DNA of 64,000 bases, taken from the NCBI RefSeq assembly GCF_003148825.1, contig NZ_QGGZ01000007.1, positions 124,001 to 188,000 on the forward strand, given 5' to 3'. The position numbers were made by a program, and so were the translations under genes. This stretch comes from Streptomyces sp. CG 926. Lineage in GTDB: Bacteria; Actinomycetota; Actinomycetes; Streptomycetales; Streptomycetaceae. A model generated the notes under the pieces. The model ran no database searches, was not told the origin of the DNA, and saw only the letters and a list, made by a program, of their open reading frames with translations. Shown in pieces: positions 8,196 to 19,764 of the stretch; the first letter of the stretch is position 1, and the number at the start of each line of letters is the position of its first letter.

Positions 8196-8759
8196 TCAGA
8201 CAACTGCCATCAAGGCTAGCAGCTCACGGGCTACGTCCTCGACGGAGGTGTTGACCAGGGTGGTGTCGAACTCGGACTCGGCAGCGAGCTCGATCTTGGC
8301 GGCGGCGAGCCGACGCTCGATGACCTCCGCCGATTCGGTGCCCCGACCGGTCAGTCGGCGGACCAGCTCGTCCCAGCTCGGCGGTGCCAGGAACACCAGC
8401 TGGGCGTCGGGCTTGGACTCTCGGACGAGTCGTGCGCCCTGGAGATCGATCTCCAGCAGTACCGGCTCGCCGTTGTCCAGGCGTTCCAGCACCGCGCCGC
8501 GGGGTGTGCCGTAGCGGTTGCCCGCGAACTCGGCCCACTCCAGCAGCTCGCCGTTGGCGATCAGCTTGTCGAACTCGTCGTCATTGACGAAGAAGTAGTG
8601 GACTCCGTGTCGCTCACCGGGCCGCGGCTTGCGGGTGGTGGCCGACACCGAGAGCCATACCTCGGGGTGAACCTTGCGCATATGCGCGACGACCGTGCTC
8701 TTGCCGACCCCTGAAGGGCCGGAGAGCACGGTCAGCCGCGGACGAACCTCTGCTGCCAT
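8196..8759 (-). CDS. gmk: Guanylate kinase
   Basis: 187 aa from the ATG at 8757-8759; a longer open frame exists but would overlap the ihf gene. It phosphorylates GMP to GDP with ATP. The P-loop is GPSGVGKS (14-21). GMP-binding and lid segments are visible (SATTRKPRPGE, GVHYFFV, VLLEIDLQGA). It lies 61 bp downstream of ihf and 73 bp upstream of rpoZ, so it is probably co-transcribed. The ribosome-binding site is weak. Confidence 0.96.
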   Translation of the reverse strand: MAAEVRPRLTVLSGPSGVGKSTVVAHMRKVHPEVWLSVSATTRKPRPGERHGVHYFFVNDDEFDKLIANGELLEWAEFAGNRYGTPRGAVLERLDNGEPVLLEIDLQGARLVRESKPDAQLVFLAPPSWDELVRRLTGRGTESAEVIERRLAAAKIELAAESEFDTTLVNTSVEDVARELLALMAVV

Positions 8760-8820
8760 AGAGCGATTATCCAGCTTCTCGGGACTGCCTGAGAACGCCG
8801 GGAGAACTTCAGTCGACGCC

Positions 8821-9144
8821 TTAGGCGCCGGTGCTGCCGAACTCACGCTCCAGAGAGGCGATCTGGTTGGAACCGAGACCTCGGACACGCCGGGACTCGG
8901 AGATGCCGAGACGCTCCATGATCTGCTTGGCGCGCACCTTGCCCACGCCGGGCAGAGACTCCAGCAGCGCGGAGACCTTCATCTTGCCGATGACGTCGTT
9001 CTCCTGGCCGGTCTTGATGACCTCTTGGAGCGAGGCACCGGAGTGCTTGAGTCGATTCTTGACCTCGGCCCGCTCCCGGCGAGCCGCGGCGGCCTTTTCG
9101 AGCGCGGCTGCGCGCTGTTCAGGGGTAAGGGGCGGAAGAGCCAC
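8821..9144 (-). CDS. ihf: Integration host factor, actinobacterial type (sIHF/mIHF)
   Basis: 107 aa from the GTG at 9142-9144 (VALPPLTPEQRAAALEKA), with GAGGTGA at good spacing. This nucleoid protein is unrelated to E. coli IHF. Known relatives are mycobacterial mIHF and Streptomyces sIHF, which bind duplex DNA and affect supercoiling, condensation and development. The helix-two-turn-helix segment GVGKVRAKQIMERLGISESR and the C-terminal RVRGLGSNQIASLEREF are fully conserved in appearance. The longer upstream frame is not protein-like. Confidence 0.96.
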   Translation of the reverse strand: MALPPLTPEQRAAALEKAAAARRERAEVKNRLKHSGASLQEVIKTGQENDVIGKMKVSALLESLPGVGKVRAKQIMERLGISESRRVRGLGSNQIASLEREFGSTGA

Positions 9145-9343
9145 GCCTACGTCACCTCGGATGTCGAACTGTCGGATACGGACCGGTGGGTAACCCTGAA
9201 GGCAACACACCTCTCGAGCTCCCGAACAGCGATGGAACTCGTTCGCTGCGCGTTCACTCTGGTCGGAGACTAGCGGCCAACACCGCTCCAGTCAGCGAGA
9301 ACGGACGAAAAGTCCTGGTCAGCCTCCACTGAACCGTACATCA

Positions 9344-9369
9344 CGGACAAAATACCCCGGTTTTGTCCG
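9344..9369. promoter_or_regulatory. AT-rich inverted repeat upstream of ihf
   Basis: A perfect 9-bp inverted repeat, CGGACAAAA (9344-9352) and TTTTGTCCG (9361-9369), with an 8-base centre. The A/T run is unusual in this GC-rich DNA. A similar half-site, CGGACGAAAA, occurs at 9302-9311. It lies about 200 bp upstream of the ihf start. It could be an operator or a secondary terminator of the pyr operon; nothing else explains the 9145-9401 gap. Confidence 0.35.
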
Positions 9370-9401
9370 ATGAAGAGCGTTCGAGTTTCGCCAAGAAGTG
9401 C

Positions 9402-9436
9402 GAGAGGCCGGCCCGCGGAGGTGCGGCCGGCCTCTC
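9402..9436 (-). terminator. pyr operon terminator
   Basis: A 12-bp stem (9402-9413 with 9425-9436) with an 11-base loop, 12 bp past the pyrF stop codon, closing the pyrimidine operon. Confidence 0.7.
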
Positions 9437-9447
9437 CGGGTGACCGA

Positions 9448-10287
9448 TTACGCGGTGACGGCCGCGTGGATCTCGTCGGCGAAGCGACGCGCCGAGTCGC
9501 GCAGGGCCCTCACGTCCGGACCGTGCTTCAGGACCCCCCGCGAGACGTTCGGGACGACGTTGCGCACGGCCTTGCCGAACACGCCCGGCAGGTCCGCCGC
9601 CGTCGCGCCCTGCGCGCCGATGCCGGGAGCCAGCAGCGGCCCGTTGATGTCCAGGTCGAAGGAGGACAGATCGCCCAGCGTGGCACCGACCACGGCGCCG
9701 AAGGAACCCATGGGGGCGGCGTCCGCGTTCTCCGCCGCCAGGTGCGCCAGCATCGTCGCGCCGATCGTCCGGCCGTCCTCGCGGACCGCCCGCTGGACCT
9801 CGGCGCCCTCCGGGTTCGAGGTCAGCGCCAGGACGAACAGGCCGGCGCCCGACTCCCGGGCCAGGTCCACGGCCGGCTTCAGCGAGCCGTAGCCCAGGTA
9901 CGGGGAGACCGTCAGCGCGTCCGAGAACAGCGGCGAGGCCGGGTCCAGGAAGGCCGAGGCGTACGCCGCCATGGTCGAGCCGATGTCGCCGCGCTTGGCG
10001 TCCATGACCACCAGGGTCCCGGCCGCCCGGGCGTCCGCCACGGCGCGCTCCAGGACCGCGACGCCCTTCGAGCCGAACCGCTCGAAGAAGGCGGCCTGCG
10101 GCTTGAAGACCGCCACCGACTCGGCGAGCGCCTCGACGACGGTACGGGAGAACCGCTCCAGGCCCGCGATGTCGTCCTTGAGGCCCCACTGGGCCAGCAG
10201 GGCGGCGTGCGGGTCGATGCCCACGCACAGCGGGCCCCTGGAGTCCATCGCCGCGCGCAGACGGGTGCCGAACGGGGTCACGGTCAC
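9448..10287 (-). CDS. pyrF: Orotidine 5'-phosphate decarboxylase
   Basis: A 279-aa enzyme for the last step of UMP synthesis. The catalytic D-x-K-x-x-D motif is D96-A-K98-R-G-D101 in VVMDAKRGDIGSTM, and the phosphate-binding segment near the C terminus is PGIGAQGATAADL. Its length fits the longer (type 2) PyrF family rather than the short E. coli type. The GTG start at 10285-10287 overlaps the pyrD stop in GTGA, indicating translational coupling. It is the last gene of the pyr operon. Confidence 0.95.
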   Translation of the reverse strand: MTVTPFGTRLRAAMDSRGPLCVGIDPHAALLAQWGLKDDIAGLERFSRTVVEALAESVAVFKPQAAFFERFGSKGVAVLERAVADARAAGTLVVMDAKRGDIGSTMAAYASAFLDPASPLFSDALTVSPYLGYGSLKPAVDLARESGAGLFVLALTSNPEGAEVQRAVREDGRTIGATMLAHLAAENADAAPMGSFGAVVGATLGDLSSFDLDINGPLLAPGIGAQGATAADLPGVFGKAVRNVVPNVSRGVLKHGPDVRALRDSARRFADEIHAAVTA

Positions 10288-11393
10288 TGGGAGGCCTTTC
10301 GGGTCTCGGCGCCCACCGCTTCGGCGAGCGTCGCGTACGGGCTGGTGGCCAGGCGCGCGGCGAGGCCCTTGTGGATGGCGCGGGCGTAGAACGGGCCCTC
10401 GTAGATGAAGGCGCTGTAGCCCTGGATCAGCGTGGCACCGGCCAGGATCCGCTGCCAGGCGTCCTCGGCGTTCTCGATGCCGCCGACCCCGACCAGCACC
10501 AGGCGGTCCCCCACACGGGCGTACAGGCGGCGCAGGACCTCCAGGGAGCGTTCCTTGACGGGGGCTCCGGAGAGCCCGCCCGTCTCCTTCACCAGGGACG
10601 GGGAGGACTTCAGGCCGAGCCCCTCGCGGGCGATGGTGGTGTTCGTCGCGATGATGCCGTCCAGGCCCAGCTCCAGGGCCAGGTCGGCGACCGCGTCGAC
10701 GTCCTCGTCCGCCAGGTCGGGGGCGATCTTGACCAGCAGCGGCACCCGGCGGTCGGTCACCGTGCGGTCGGCGGCCTCGCGTACGGCCGTCAGCAGCGGG
10801 CGCAGCGACTCGGTGGCCTGGAGGTTGCGCAGCCCGGGGGTGTTCGGGGAGGAGACGTTCACCACCAGGTAGTCGGCGTGCCGGGCGAGGCGCTCGGTGG
10901 AGGTCACGTAGTCGCCCACGGCCTCTTCCTCGGGCACGACCTTGGTCTTGCCGATGTTGACGCCCACGACGGTCCGGAAGACCGCCTCACGGGCCGCCAG
11001 GCGGGCCGCGACGGCCGCCGAACCCTCGTTGTTGAAGCCCATCCGGTTGATCAGCGCGCGGTCCGGCACGAGGCGGAAGAGCCGCTTCTTGGGGTTGCCG
11101 GGCTGTGCCTCGGCCGTGACCGTGCCGATCTCGACGTGGTCGAAGCCGAGCATCGACATGCCGTCGATGGCGACGGCGTTCTTGTCGAAGCCCGCGGCGA
11201 GGCCGAAGGGGCCGTGCATGCGCAGGCCGAGGGCCTCGGTGCGCAGCTCCTCGTAGCGCGGGGCCAGGGCGGCCGCCACGAAGGTGCGCAGCACGGGGGT
11301 GCGGGCGGCGCCGCGGATCCAGCGGAAGGCCAGGTAGTGGGCCTGCTCCGGGTCCATCCGCTTGAAGACCAGGTTGAAGAAGGTTTTGTACAT
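10284..11393 (-). CDS. pyrD: Quinone-dependent dihydroorotate dehydrogenase (class 2)
   Basis: 369 aa from the ATG at 11391-11393, behind GAGGGA. It oxidises dihydroorotate at the membrane. The N-terminal helical quinone-tunnel segment (MYKTFFNLVFKRMDPEQAHY) precedes the FMN barrel. Class 2 identity is shown by the serine catalytic base in NVSSPNTPGLR (179-189). The C-terminal FMN phosphate site is LVGVGGIENAEDAW. It overlaps pyrF by 4 bp and is separated from carB by 90 bp that contain a strong hairpin. Confidence 0.95.
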   Translation of the reverse strand: MYKTFFNLVFKRMDPEQAHYLAFRWIRGAARTPVLRTFVAAALAPRYEELRTEALGLRMHGPFGLAAGFDKNAVAIDGMSMLGFDHVEIGTVTAEAQPGNPKKRLFRLVPDRALINRMGFNNEGSAAVAARLAAREAVFRTVVGVNIGKTKVVPEEEAVGDYVTSTERLARHADYLVVNVSSPNTPGLRNLQATESLRPLLTAVREAADRTVTDRRVPLLVKIAPDLADEDVDAVADLALELGLDGIIATNTTIAREGLGLKSSPSLVKETGGLSGAPVKERSLEVLRRLYARVGDRLVLVGVGGIENAEDAWQRILAGATLIQGYSAFIYEGPFYARAIHKGLAARLATSPYATLAEAVGAETRKASQ

Positions 11394-11421
11394 CGTCGGA
11401 AAATCCCTCTGCGCTCGTGAA

Positions 11422-11457
11422 GAGGGGGACACCCGTCGTGAAACCGGTGTCCCCCTC
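11422..11457 (-). terminator. Intra-operon hairpin between carB and pyrD
   Basis: A perfect 12-bp stem (11422-11433 with 11446-11457) and 12-base loop ending about 28 bp upstream of the pyrD start. It has terminator strength but sits inside the pyr operon, so it may attenuate pyrDF or mark an mRNA processing site. Confidence 0.6.
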
Positions 11458-11483
11458 CCCGTGTCCGGGCTGTACGGCCTGCG

Positions 11484-14784
<3,301 letters not shown>

Positions 14785-14792
<8 letters not shown>

Positions 14793-15933
14793 GCTCGGCC
14801 TCCATCAGGGATACGAAGCGGTCGAAGAGGTACGCGGCGTCGTGCGGGCCGGCGGCCGCCTCGGGGTGGTACTGGACGCTGAAGGCCGGCTGGTCGAGCA
14901 GCTGGAGGCCTTCGACGACCTGGTCGTTCAGGCAGACGTGGGAGACCTCGGCGCGGCCGTAGGCGGTCTCGGACACCTTGTCGAGGGGCGCGTCGACGGC
15001 GAAGCCGTGGTTGTGCGCGGTGACCTCGACCTTGCCTGTGGTGCGGTCCTGCACCGGCTGGTTGATGCCGCGGTGGCCGTACTTCAGCTTGTAGGTGCCG
15101 AAGCCGAGCGCGCGGCCGAGGATCTGGTTGCCGAAGCAGATGCCGAAGAGCGGGGTCTTGCGCTCCAGCACGCCCTGCATGACGGCGACGGGGCCGTCGG
15201 CGGTGGCCGGGTCGCCCGGGCCGTTGGAGAAGAACACGCCGTCCGGGTCGACCGCGTAGACGTCCTCGACGGTGGCGGTGGCGGGCAGCACGTGCACCTC
15301 GATGCCGCGCTCGGCCATCCGGTGCGGGGTCATGCCCTTGATGCCGAGGTCGACCGCGGCCACGGTGAACTTCTTCTCACCGATGGCGGGGACGACGTAC
15401 GCCTCCTTGGTGGCGACCTCGGCGGAGAGGTTCGCGCCCTTCATCTGCGGCTGCGAGGTGACCTTGGCGATCAGGGCCTCGTCGCGGATCCCGACCCAGG
15501 CCTCGCCCGAGAAGATGCCGACGCGCATGGCGCCGCGCTCGCGCAGGTGGCGGGTCAGGGCGCGGGTGTCGATGCCGGAGATCCCGACGACGCCCTGCTT
15601 GACGAGCTCCTCGTCCAGCGAGCGCTGCGAGCGCCAGTTCGAGGCGACGCGGGCGGGGTCGCGTACGACGTAGCCGGCCACCCAGATGCGGGAGGACTCG
15701 GGGTCCTCGTCGTTGACGCCGGTGTTGCCCACGTGGGGGGCGGTCATCACGACGACCTGTCGGTGGTACGACGGGTCGGTGAGGGTCTCCTGGTAGCCGG
15801 TCATTCCGGTGGAGAACACGGCCTCGCCGAAGGTCTCCCCCACAGCGCCGTAGGCGCGGCCGCGGAAGATCCGACCGTCCTCCAGGACGAGTACGGCGGG
15901 AGCTTTGGCTGCTCCCCTGGTGGAGGTCGTCAT
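14785..15933 (-). CDS. carA: Carbamoyl-phosphate synthase small (glutaminase) subunit
   Basis: 382 aa from the ATG at 15931-15933. The N-terminal CPSase domain (LVLEDGRIFRGRAYGA) precedes a class I glutamine amidotransferase domain. Its triad is C266 (GICFGNQ), H356 and E358 (QYHPEAA). The nucleophile motif has Asn where E. coli has His (GHQ), which I believe is usual in actinobacteria. The start overlaps the stop of the upstream membrane-protein gene in ATGA. Confidence 0.97.
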
Positions 15934-16511
15934 CGTTCGGCGCCTTCCGTCGTGATGGATGAGTTCATGAGGTTGATGGCTTCGACCCATGCGGCGTGTT
16001 CGGCCGCGCGGTCGGAGCGGAATCCGGAGTCGATCAGCTTGTCGCCGTGCGCCCAGGTGACGACGAGCAGACCGCCCTCGGTGAGTACCTTGCCCGCGAT
16101 TCCCTTGTCGAGGCGGGCGCCGCGCAGCTGCGCGGCCGGTACGAAGAAGTCGTTCGCCCCCGGTCGGACCACGTCCAGGCCCGCGTCGGTGAGCGTGAGC
16201 TCGACCCGGCTGCGCAGGCCCAGCCCGTGGGCGACGATCCGGTCGAGCCACTGTCCGGCGGTGGTGGACCCGTGGTACCGGCCGGTCAGGGCCAGCCGGT
16301 GTGCGGGAAGACCGTCGGGTGCGGCGGGGAGCTCCGGCAGATCGTTCTGCAGAGCGCCGCGCCATTTCCAGCCCTGCCGCATCAGCCAGTAGACGAACGC
16401 GACGAAGACGGCCAGGCCGATCACCCACGCCATGCGGGCACCGAAGCTGGTCACCTCCGCCGACTGTCGTTCGGCGGCCTCGGCGGCCAGTTGGATTACT
16501 GCAGGTGTCAC
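15930..16511 (-). CDS. Uncharacterised membrane protein of the pyr operon, PH-like domain
   Basis: A 193-aa protein with one transmembrane helix at about 28-44 (WVIGLAVFVAFVYWLMR) and a C-terminal beta-rich soluble domain (about 65-185) resembling bacterial PH-like domains: HRLALTGRYHGSTT, LTLTDAGLDVVRPG, LLVVTWAHGDKLIDSGFR. It overlaps pyrC (GTGA, 16508-16511) and carA (ATGA), so it is tightly coupled to both. From memory, mycobacteria have a membrane protein in the same place (Rv1382, between pyrC and carA). The conserved position suggests a role with pyrimidine enzymes, but no function is known to me. Confidence 0.88.
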   Translation of the reverse strand: MTPAVIQLAAEAAERQSAEVTSFGARMAWVIGLAVFVAFVYWLMRQGWKWRGALQNDLPELPAAPDGLPAHRLALTGRYHGSTTAGQWLDRIVAHGLGLRSRVELTLTDAGLDVVRPGANDFFVPAAQLRGARLDKGIAGKVLTEGGLLVVTWAHGDKLIDSGFRSDRAAEHAAWVEAINLMNSSITTEGAER

Positions 16512-17794
16512 GCCAGTTTCCCGTCCACGACCGTTGCCCGGCCCCGCAGGAAGGTATGAGTGACGCGCCCCGGCAGCTCACGGCCCTCGTAAGGCGTGTT
16601 GCGGCTGCGGGAGGCGAAGTGTGCGGGGTCCACGACACCACGGTACGAGGTCTCGACCAAGGTCAGGTTCGCGGGTTCACCTGCCGAGACGGGACGGCCG
16701 TGGTTCTCCAGGCCGCCGATGCGCGCCGGAGCGAAGGACATCCGCTCGGCGACGCCCGCCCAGTCGAGCAGTCCGGTCTCGACCATCGTCTGCTGGACGA
16801 CGGAGAGCGCGGTCTCCAGGCCGACCATGCCCATGGCGGCGGCGGCCCACTCGCAGTCCTTGTCCTCGTGCGGGTGCGGGGCGTGGTCGGTGGCGACGAT
16901 GTCGATCGTGCCGTCGGCAAGCGCCTCGCGCAGGGCCAGCACGTCGCGCTCGGTGCGCAGCGGCGGGTTGACCTTGTAGACCGCGTTGTACGAGCGCACG
17001 AGCTCCTCGGTGAGCAGGAGGTGGTGCGGGGTCACCTCGGCGGTGACGTCGATGCCGCGGGACTTGGCCCAGCGGACGATCTCGACGGAGCCGGCGGTGG
17101 AGAGGTGGCAGATGTGGACGCGGGAGCCGACGTGCTCGGCGAGCAGGACGTCGCGGGCGATGATCGACTCCTCGGCGACGGCCGGCCAGCCGCCGAGACC
17201 CAGTTCCGCGGAGACGACGCCCTCGTTCATCTGGGCGCCTTCGGTGAGGCGGGGCTCCTGGGCGTGCTGGGCGACGACACCGCCGAAGGCCTTCACGTAC
17301 TCCAGGGCGCGGCGCATGATCACGGCGTCGTCCACGCACTTGCCGTCGTCGGAGAAGACGGTGACGCGGGCGGCGGACTCGTGCATGGCGCCCAGCTCGG
17401 AGAGCTGCTTGCCCTCCAGGCCGACGGTGACGGCGCCGATGGGCTGCACGTCGCAGTAGCCGGACTCCTTGCCCAGGCGCCAGACCTGCTCGACCACACC
17501 GGCGGTGTCGGCGACCGGGAAGGTGTTCGCCATGGCGAACACGGCGGTGTAGCCACCGGAGGCGGCGGCGCGGGTGCCGGTGAGGACGGTCTCGGAGTCC
17601 TCGCGGCCGGGCTCGCGCAGGTGGGTGTGCAGGTCGACGAGGCCCGGGAGGAGGATCTGGCCCTCGGCCTCGATGACGGTCGCGCCCTCGGCGGAGAGAT
17701 TCTGACCGACCTCAGCGATGGTCTCGCCGTCGATCAGGACGTCCTGCGCCTCGCCACCGAGTACCTTCGCGCCACGAATCAGGATCTTGCTCAT
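16508..17794 (-). CDS. pyrC: Dihydroorotase
   Basis: 428 aa from the ATG at 17792-17794. It cyclises carbamoyl aspartate to dihydroorotate. This is a class I amidohydrolase: zinc ligands H56 and H58 lie in LVDLHTHLREPG, and the third-metal region is VATDHAPHPHEDK. It begins 2 bp after the pyrB stop and overlaps the next gene by 4 bp. Confidence 0.97.
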   Translation of the reverse strand: MSKILIRGAKVLGGEAQDVLIDGETIAEVGQNLSAEGATVIEAEGQILLPGLVDLHTHLREPGREDSETVLTGTRAAASGGYTAVFAMANTFPVADTAGVVEQVWRLGKESGYCDVQPIGAVTVGLEGKQLSELGAMHESAARVTVFSDDGKCVDDAVIMRRALEYVKAFGGVVAQHAQEPRLTEGAQMNEGVVSAELGLGGWPAVAEESIIARDVLLAEHVGSRVHICHLSTAGSVEIVRWAKSRGIDVTAEVTPHHLLLTEELVRSYNAVYKVNPPLRTERDVLALREALADGTIDIVATDHAPHPHEDKDCEWAAAAMGMVGLETALSVVQQTMVETGLLDWAGVAERMSFAPARIGGLENHGRPVSAGEPANLTLVETSYRGVVDPAHFASRSRNTPYEGRELPGRVTHTFLRGRATVVDGKLA

Positions 17795-17796
17795 GA

Positions 17797-18786
17797 TTAC
17801 TTGCTCTCCTCGGTACGGGCGGCGGGGGTGGTGTTGACGGCGGGCTCGGAGCCTCCGAGCAGCAGGTACAGGACGGCCATGCGGGTGGAGACGCCGTTGG
17901 CGACCTGCTCGACGGCCGTGCAGCGGTCTGAGTCGGCGACCTGCGCGGTGATCTCCATGCCACGGTTCATCGGGCCGGGGTGCATCACGATGGCGTGCTC
18001 GGGCATCTTCGCCATACGGTCGCCGTCGAGTCCGTACCGGCGGGAGTACTCGCGCTCGGTCGGGAAGAAGGCCGCGTTCATGCGTTCGCGCTGCACACGC
18101 AGCATCATCACCGCATCGGACTTCGGCAGCACGTCGTCGAGGCTGTACGAGACCTCGCACGGCCAGGTCTCCACGCCGATCGGGACGAGCGTGGGCGGGG
18201 CCACCAGGGTGACCTCGGCGCCGAGGGTGTGCAGCAGGTGGACGTTGGAGCGGGCCACGCGGCTGTGCAGGACGTCGCCGACGATGGTGATGCGGCGGCC
18301 GTTCAGGTCCTTGCCGAGGCCGGCGTCCCGGCCGACCAGGCGGCGGCGCATGGTGAAGGCGTCCAGCAGGGCCTGGGTGGGGTGCTCGTGGGTGCCGTCG
18401 CCGGCGTTGACGACGGCGGAGTCGATCCAGCCGGAGGTCGCGAGCCGGTAGGGGGCGCCGGAGGCGTGGTGGCGGATGACGACCGCGTCGGCGCCCATGG
18501 CCTCCAGGGTCAGCGCGGTGTCCTTCAGGGATTCGCCCTTGGAAACGGACGACCCCTTCGCGGAGAAGTTGATGACGTCGGCCGAGAGCCGCTTGGCGGC
18601 CGCTTCGAAGGAGATCCGGGTGCGGGTCGAGTCCTCGAAGAAGAGGTTGACGACGGTGAGGCCGCGCAGGGTGGGCAGCTTCTTGATCGGCCGGTCCGCG
18701 ACGCGGGCCATCTCCTCGGCGGTGTCGAGGATCAGGACGGCGTCGTCGCGCGTGAGATCGGCGGCCGAGATGAGGTGGCGCTTCAT
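17797..18786 (-). CDS. pyrB: Aspartate carbamoyltransferase catalytic subunit
   Basis: A 329-aa enzyme that condenses carbamoyl phosphate with aspartate. The carbamoyl-phosphate motif STRTR is at 53-57 (FFEDSTRTRISFE). The aspartate-binding HPGPMNRGMEI lies near the C terminus, and HPTQALLDAF in the middle. No pyrI regulatory subunit is present, as expected for Gram-positive bacteria. The C-terminal 20 residues (PAVNTTPAARTEESK) are a disordered tail. It is 107 bp downstream of pyrR. Confidence 0.97.
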   Translation of the reverse strand: MKRHLISAADLTRDDAVLILDTAEEMARVADRPIKKLPTLRGLTVVNLFFEDSTRTRISFEAAAKRLSADVINFSAKGSSVSKGESLKDTALTLEAMGADAVVIRHHASGAPYRLATSGWIDSAVVNAGDGTHEHPTQALLDAFTMRRRLVGRDAGLGKDLNGRRITIVGDVLHSRVARSNVHLLHTLGAEVTLVAPPTLVPIGVETWPCEVSYSLDDVLPKSDAVMMLRVQRERMNAAFFPTEREYSRRYGLDGDRMAKMPEHAIVMHPGPMNRGMEITAQVADSDRCTAVEQVANGVSTRMAVLYLLLGGSEPAVNTTPAARTEESK

Positions 18787-18861
18787 CTGGATGGCTCCGT
18801 AGGTCGGAAGGGCGGGCGGACTGACGGGCAGAGGTGCGAGCGGGCAGGGCAGGCCGCGGCG

Positions 18862-18880
18862 CGGGCCCGGTCGGGGCCCG
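18862..18880 (-). promoter_or_regulatory. Hairpin between pyrR and pyrB
   Basis: A 7-bp stem, CGGGCCC (18862-18868) with GGGCCCG (18874-18880), in the 107-bp pyrR-pyrB gap. It may be an attenuator or processing structure; there is no further support. Confidence 0.35.
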
Positions 18881-18893
18881 TCACCGGAACGGT

Positions 18894-19469
18894 CTACTGA
18901 CCTGCTGCCTGGGCGGTCCGCTGGCCGAGCAGCACGGCGTCACGGCCGTCCTCCTCCTGGAACTGGACCTTGACGGTCTCCCGCAGCGACGTGGGGAGGT
19001 TCTTGCCGACGTAGTCGGCGCGGATCGGCAGTTCGCGGTGGCCTCGGTCGACGAGGACCGCGAGCTGCACGGCGCGGGGGCGGCCGAGGTCGCCGAGGGC
19101 GTCCAGGGCGGCGCGGATGGTGCGGCCGGAGAAGAGCACGTCGTCGACGAGGACGACCAGGCGGCCGTCGAGGTCGTCACCGGGGATCTCGGTGCGACCG
19201 ATCGCGCGGGCGGGCTTCATCCGCAGGTCGTCGCGGTACATGGTGATGTCGAGGGAGCCGACCGGGATCTTCGTGCCGGTGATCTCTTCGAGCTTGGCGG
19301 CCAGCCGGCGGGCGAGGTAGACACCGCGGGTGGGAATGCCGAGGAGCACCACGTCGTCGGCACCCTTGGCGCGTTCGACGATCTCGTGGGCGATGCGGGT
19401 CAGGACCCGCGCGATGTCCTGCGCTTCGAGAACGGGGCGCATGGAATCGGTGTTCTGCTGGGTGTCCAT
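18894..19469 (-). CDS. pyrR: Pyrimidine operon regulator / uracil phosphoribosyltransferase PyrR
   Basis: A 191-aa type I phosphoribosyltransferase fold with the PRPP-binding loop VVLVDDVLFSGRT (105-117). PyrR senses UMP and UTP and binds pyr mRNA; many members also have uracil phosphoribosyltransferase activity. It is the first gene of the operon. Its mRNA leader holds a match to the PyrR RNA-binding consensus directly over the Shine-Dalgarno. In mycobacteria PyrR is known to act on translation from a similar site. Confidence 0.96.
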   Translation of the reverse strand: MDTQQNTDSMRPVLEAQDIARVLTRIAHEIVERAKGADDVVLLGIPTRGVYLARRLAAKLEEITGTKIPVGSLDITMYRDDLRMKPARAIGRTEIPGDDLDGRLVVLVDDVLFSGRTIRAALDALGDLGRPRAVQLAVLVDRGHRELPIRADYVGKNLPTSLRETVKVQFQEEDGRDAVLLGQRTAQAAGQ

Positions 19470-19472
19470 GAA

Positions 19473-19507
19473 AAGGACCTCCTTCTCCGCCTCACGGGAC
19501 GGACCTT
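19473..19507 (-). promoter_or_regulatory. Candidate PyrR-binding hairpin over the pyrR ribosome-binding site
   Basis: The leader RNA contains GUCCCGUGAGGC (complement of 19489-19500), which fits the PyrR-loop consensus UCCNGNGAGG. It is flanked by imperfect arms AAGGUCC and GGUCCUU (19501-19507 and 19473-19479). The Shine-Dalgarno GGAGG (19478-19482) lies in the 3' side of this hairpin, 9 bases from the ATG, so PyrR binding would hide it. This predicts UMP-dependent translational repression of the operon. Confidence 0.75.
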
Positions 19508-19635
19508 AAAGGACGTCTGATGTACGCCTCACACGGTACCAGGGAGAAGCCGGTGACCGGGACCGGGCCGGTACGGAAGGGCTGCCAGAGGGCTGCTGGG
19601 ACGAACCCTCAGGGGGGCGACGAAGACCATTCGGC

Positions 19636-19677
19636 TTGACGCATCCAAGTAACGCTGCGTAACCTCACAGTGAGTTA
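19636..19677 (+). promoter_or_regulatory. bldD promoter with BldD box
   Basis: A vegetative-type promoter TTGACG (19636-19641), 18-bp spacer, TAACCT (19660-19665). Overlapping its downstream edge is TCACAGTGAGTTA (19665-19677), which matches the published BldD consensus TnACnC(A/T)GnGTnA at every fixed position but one. BldD is known to repress its own gene, so this is a likely autoregulatory operator. The leader to the ATG is about 95 nt. Confidence 0.75.
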
Positions 19678-19764
19678 CCAGCCGCGCGGCTGAACCGCAC
19701 GTAGTTACCTAGTTACGTAGTCGCAGTGTCCACCAGTCACAGCGTCACAGCGTCCGGGAGCGTT

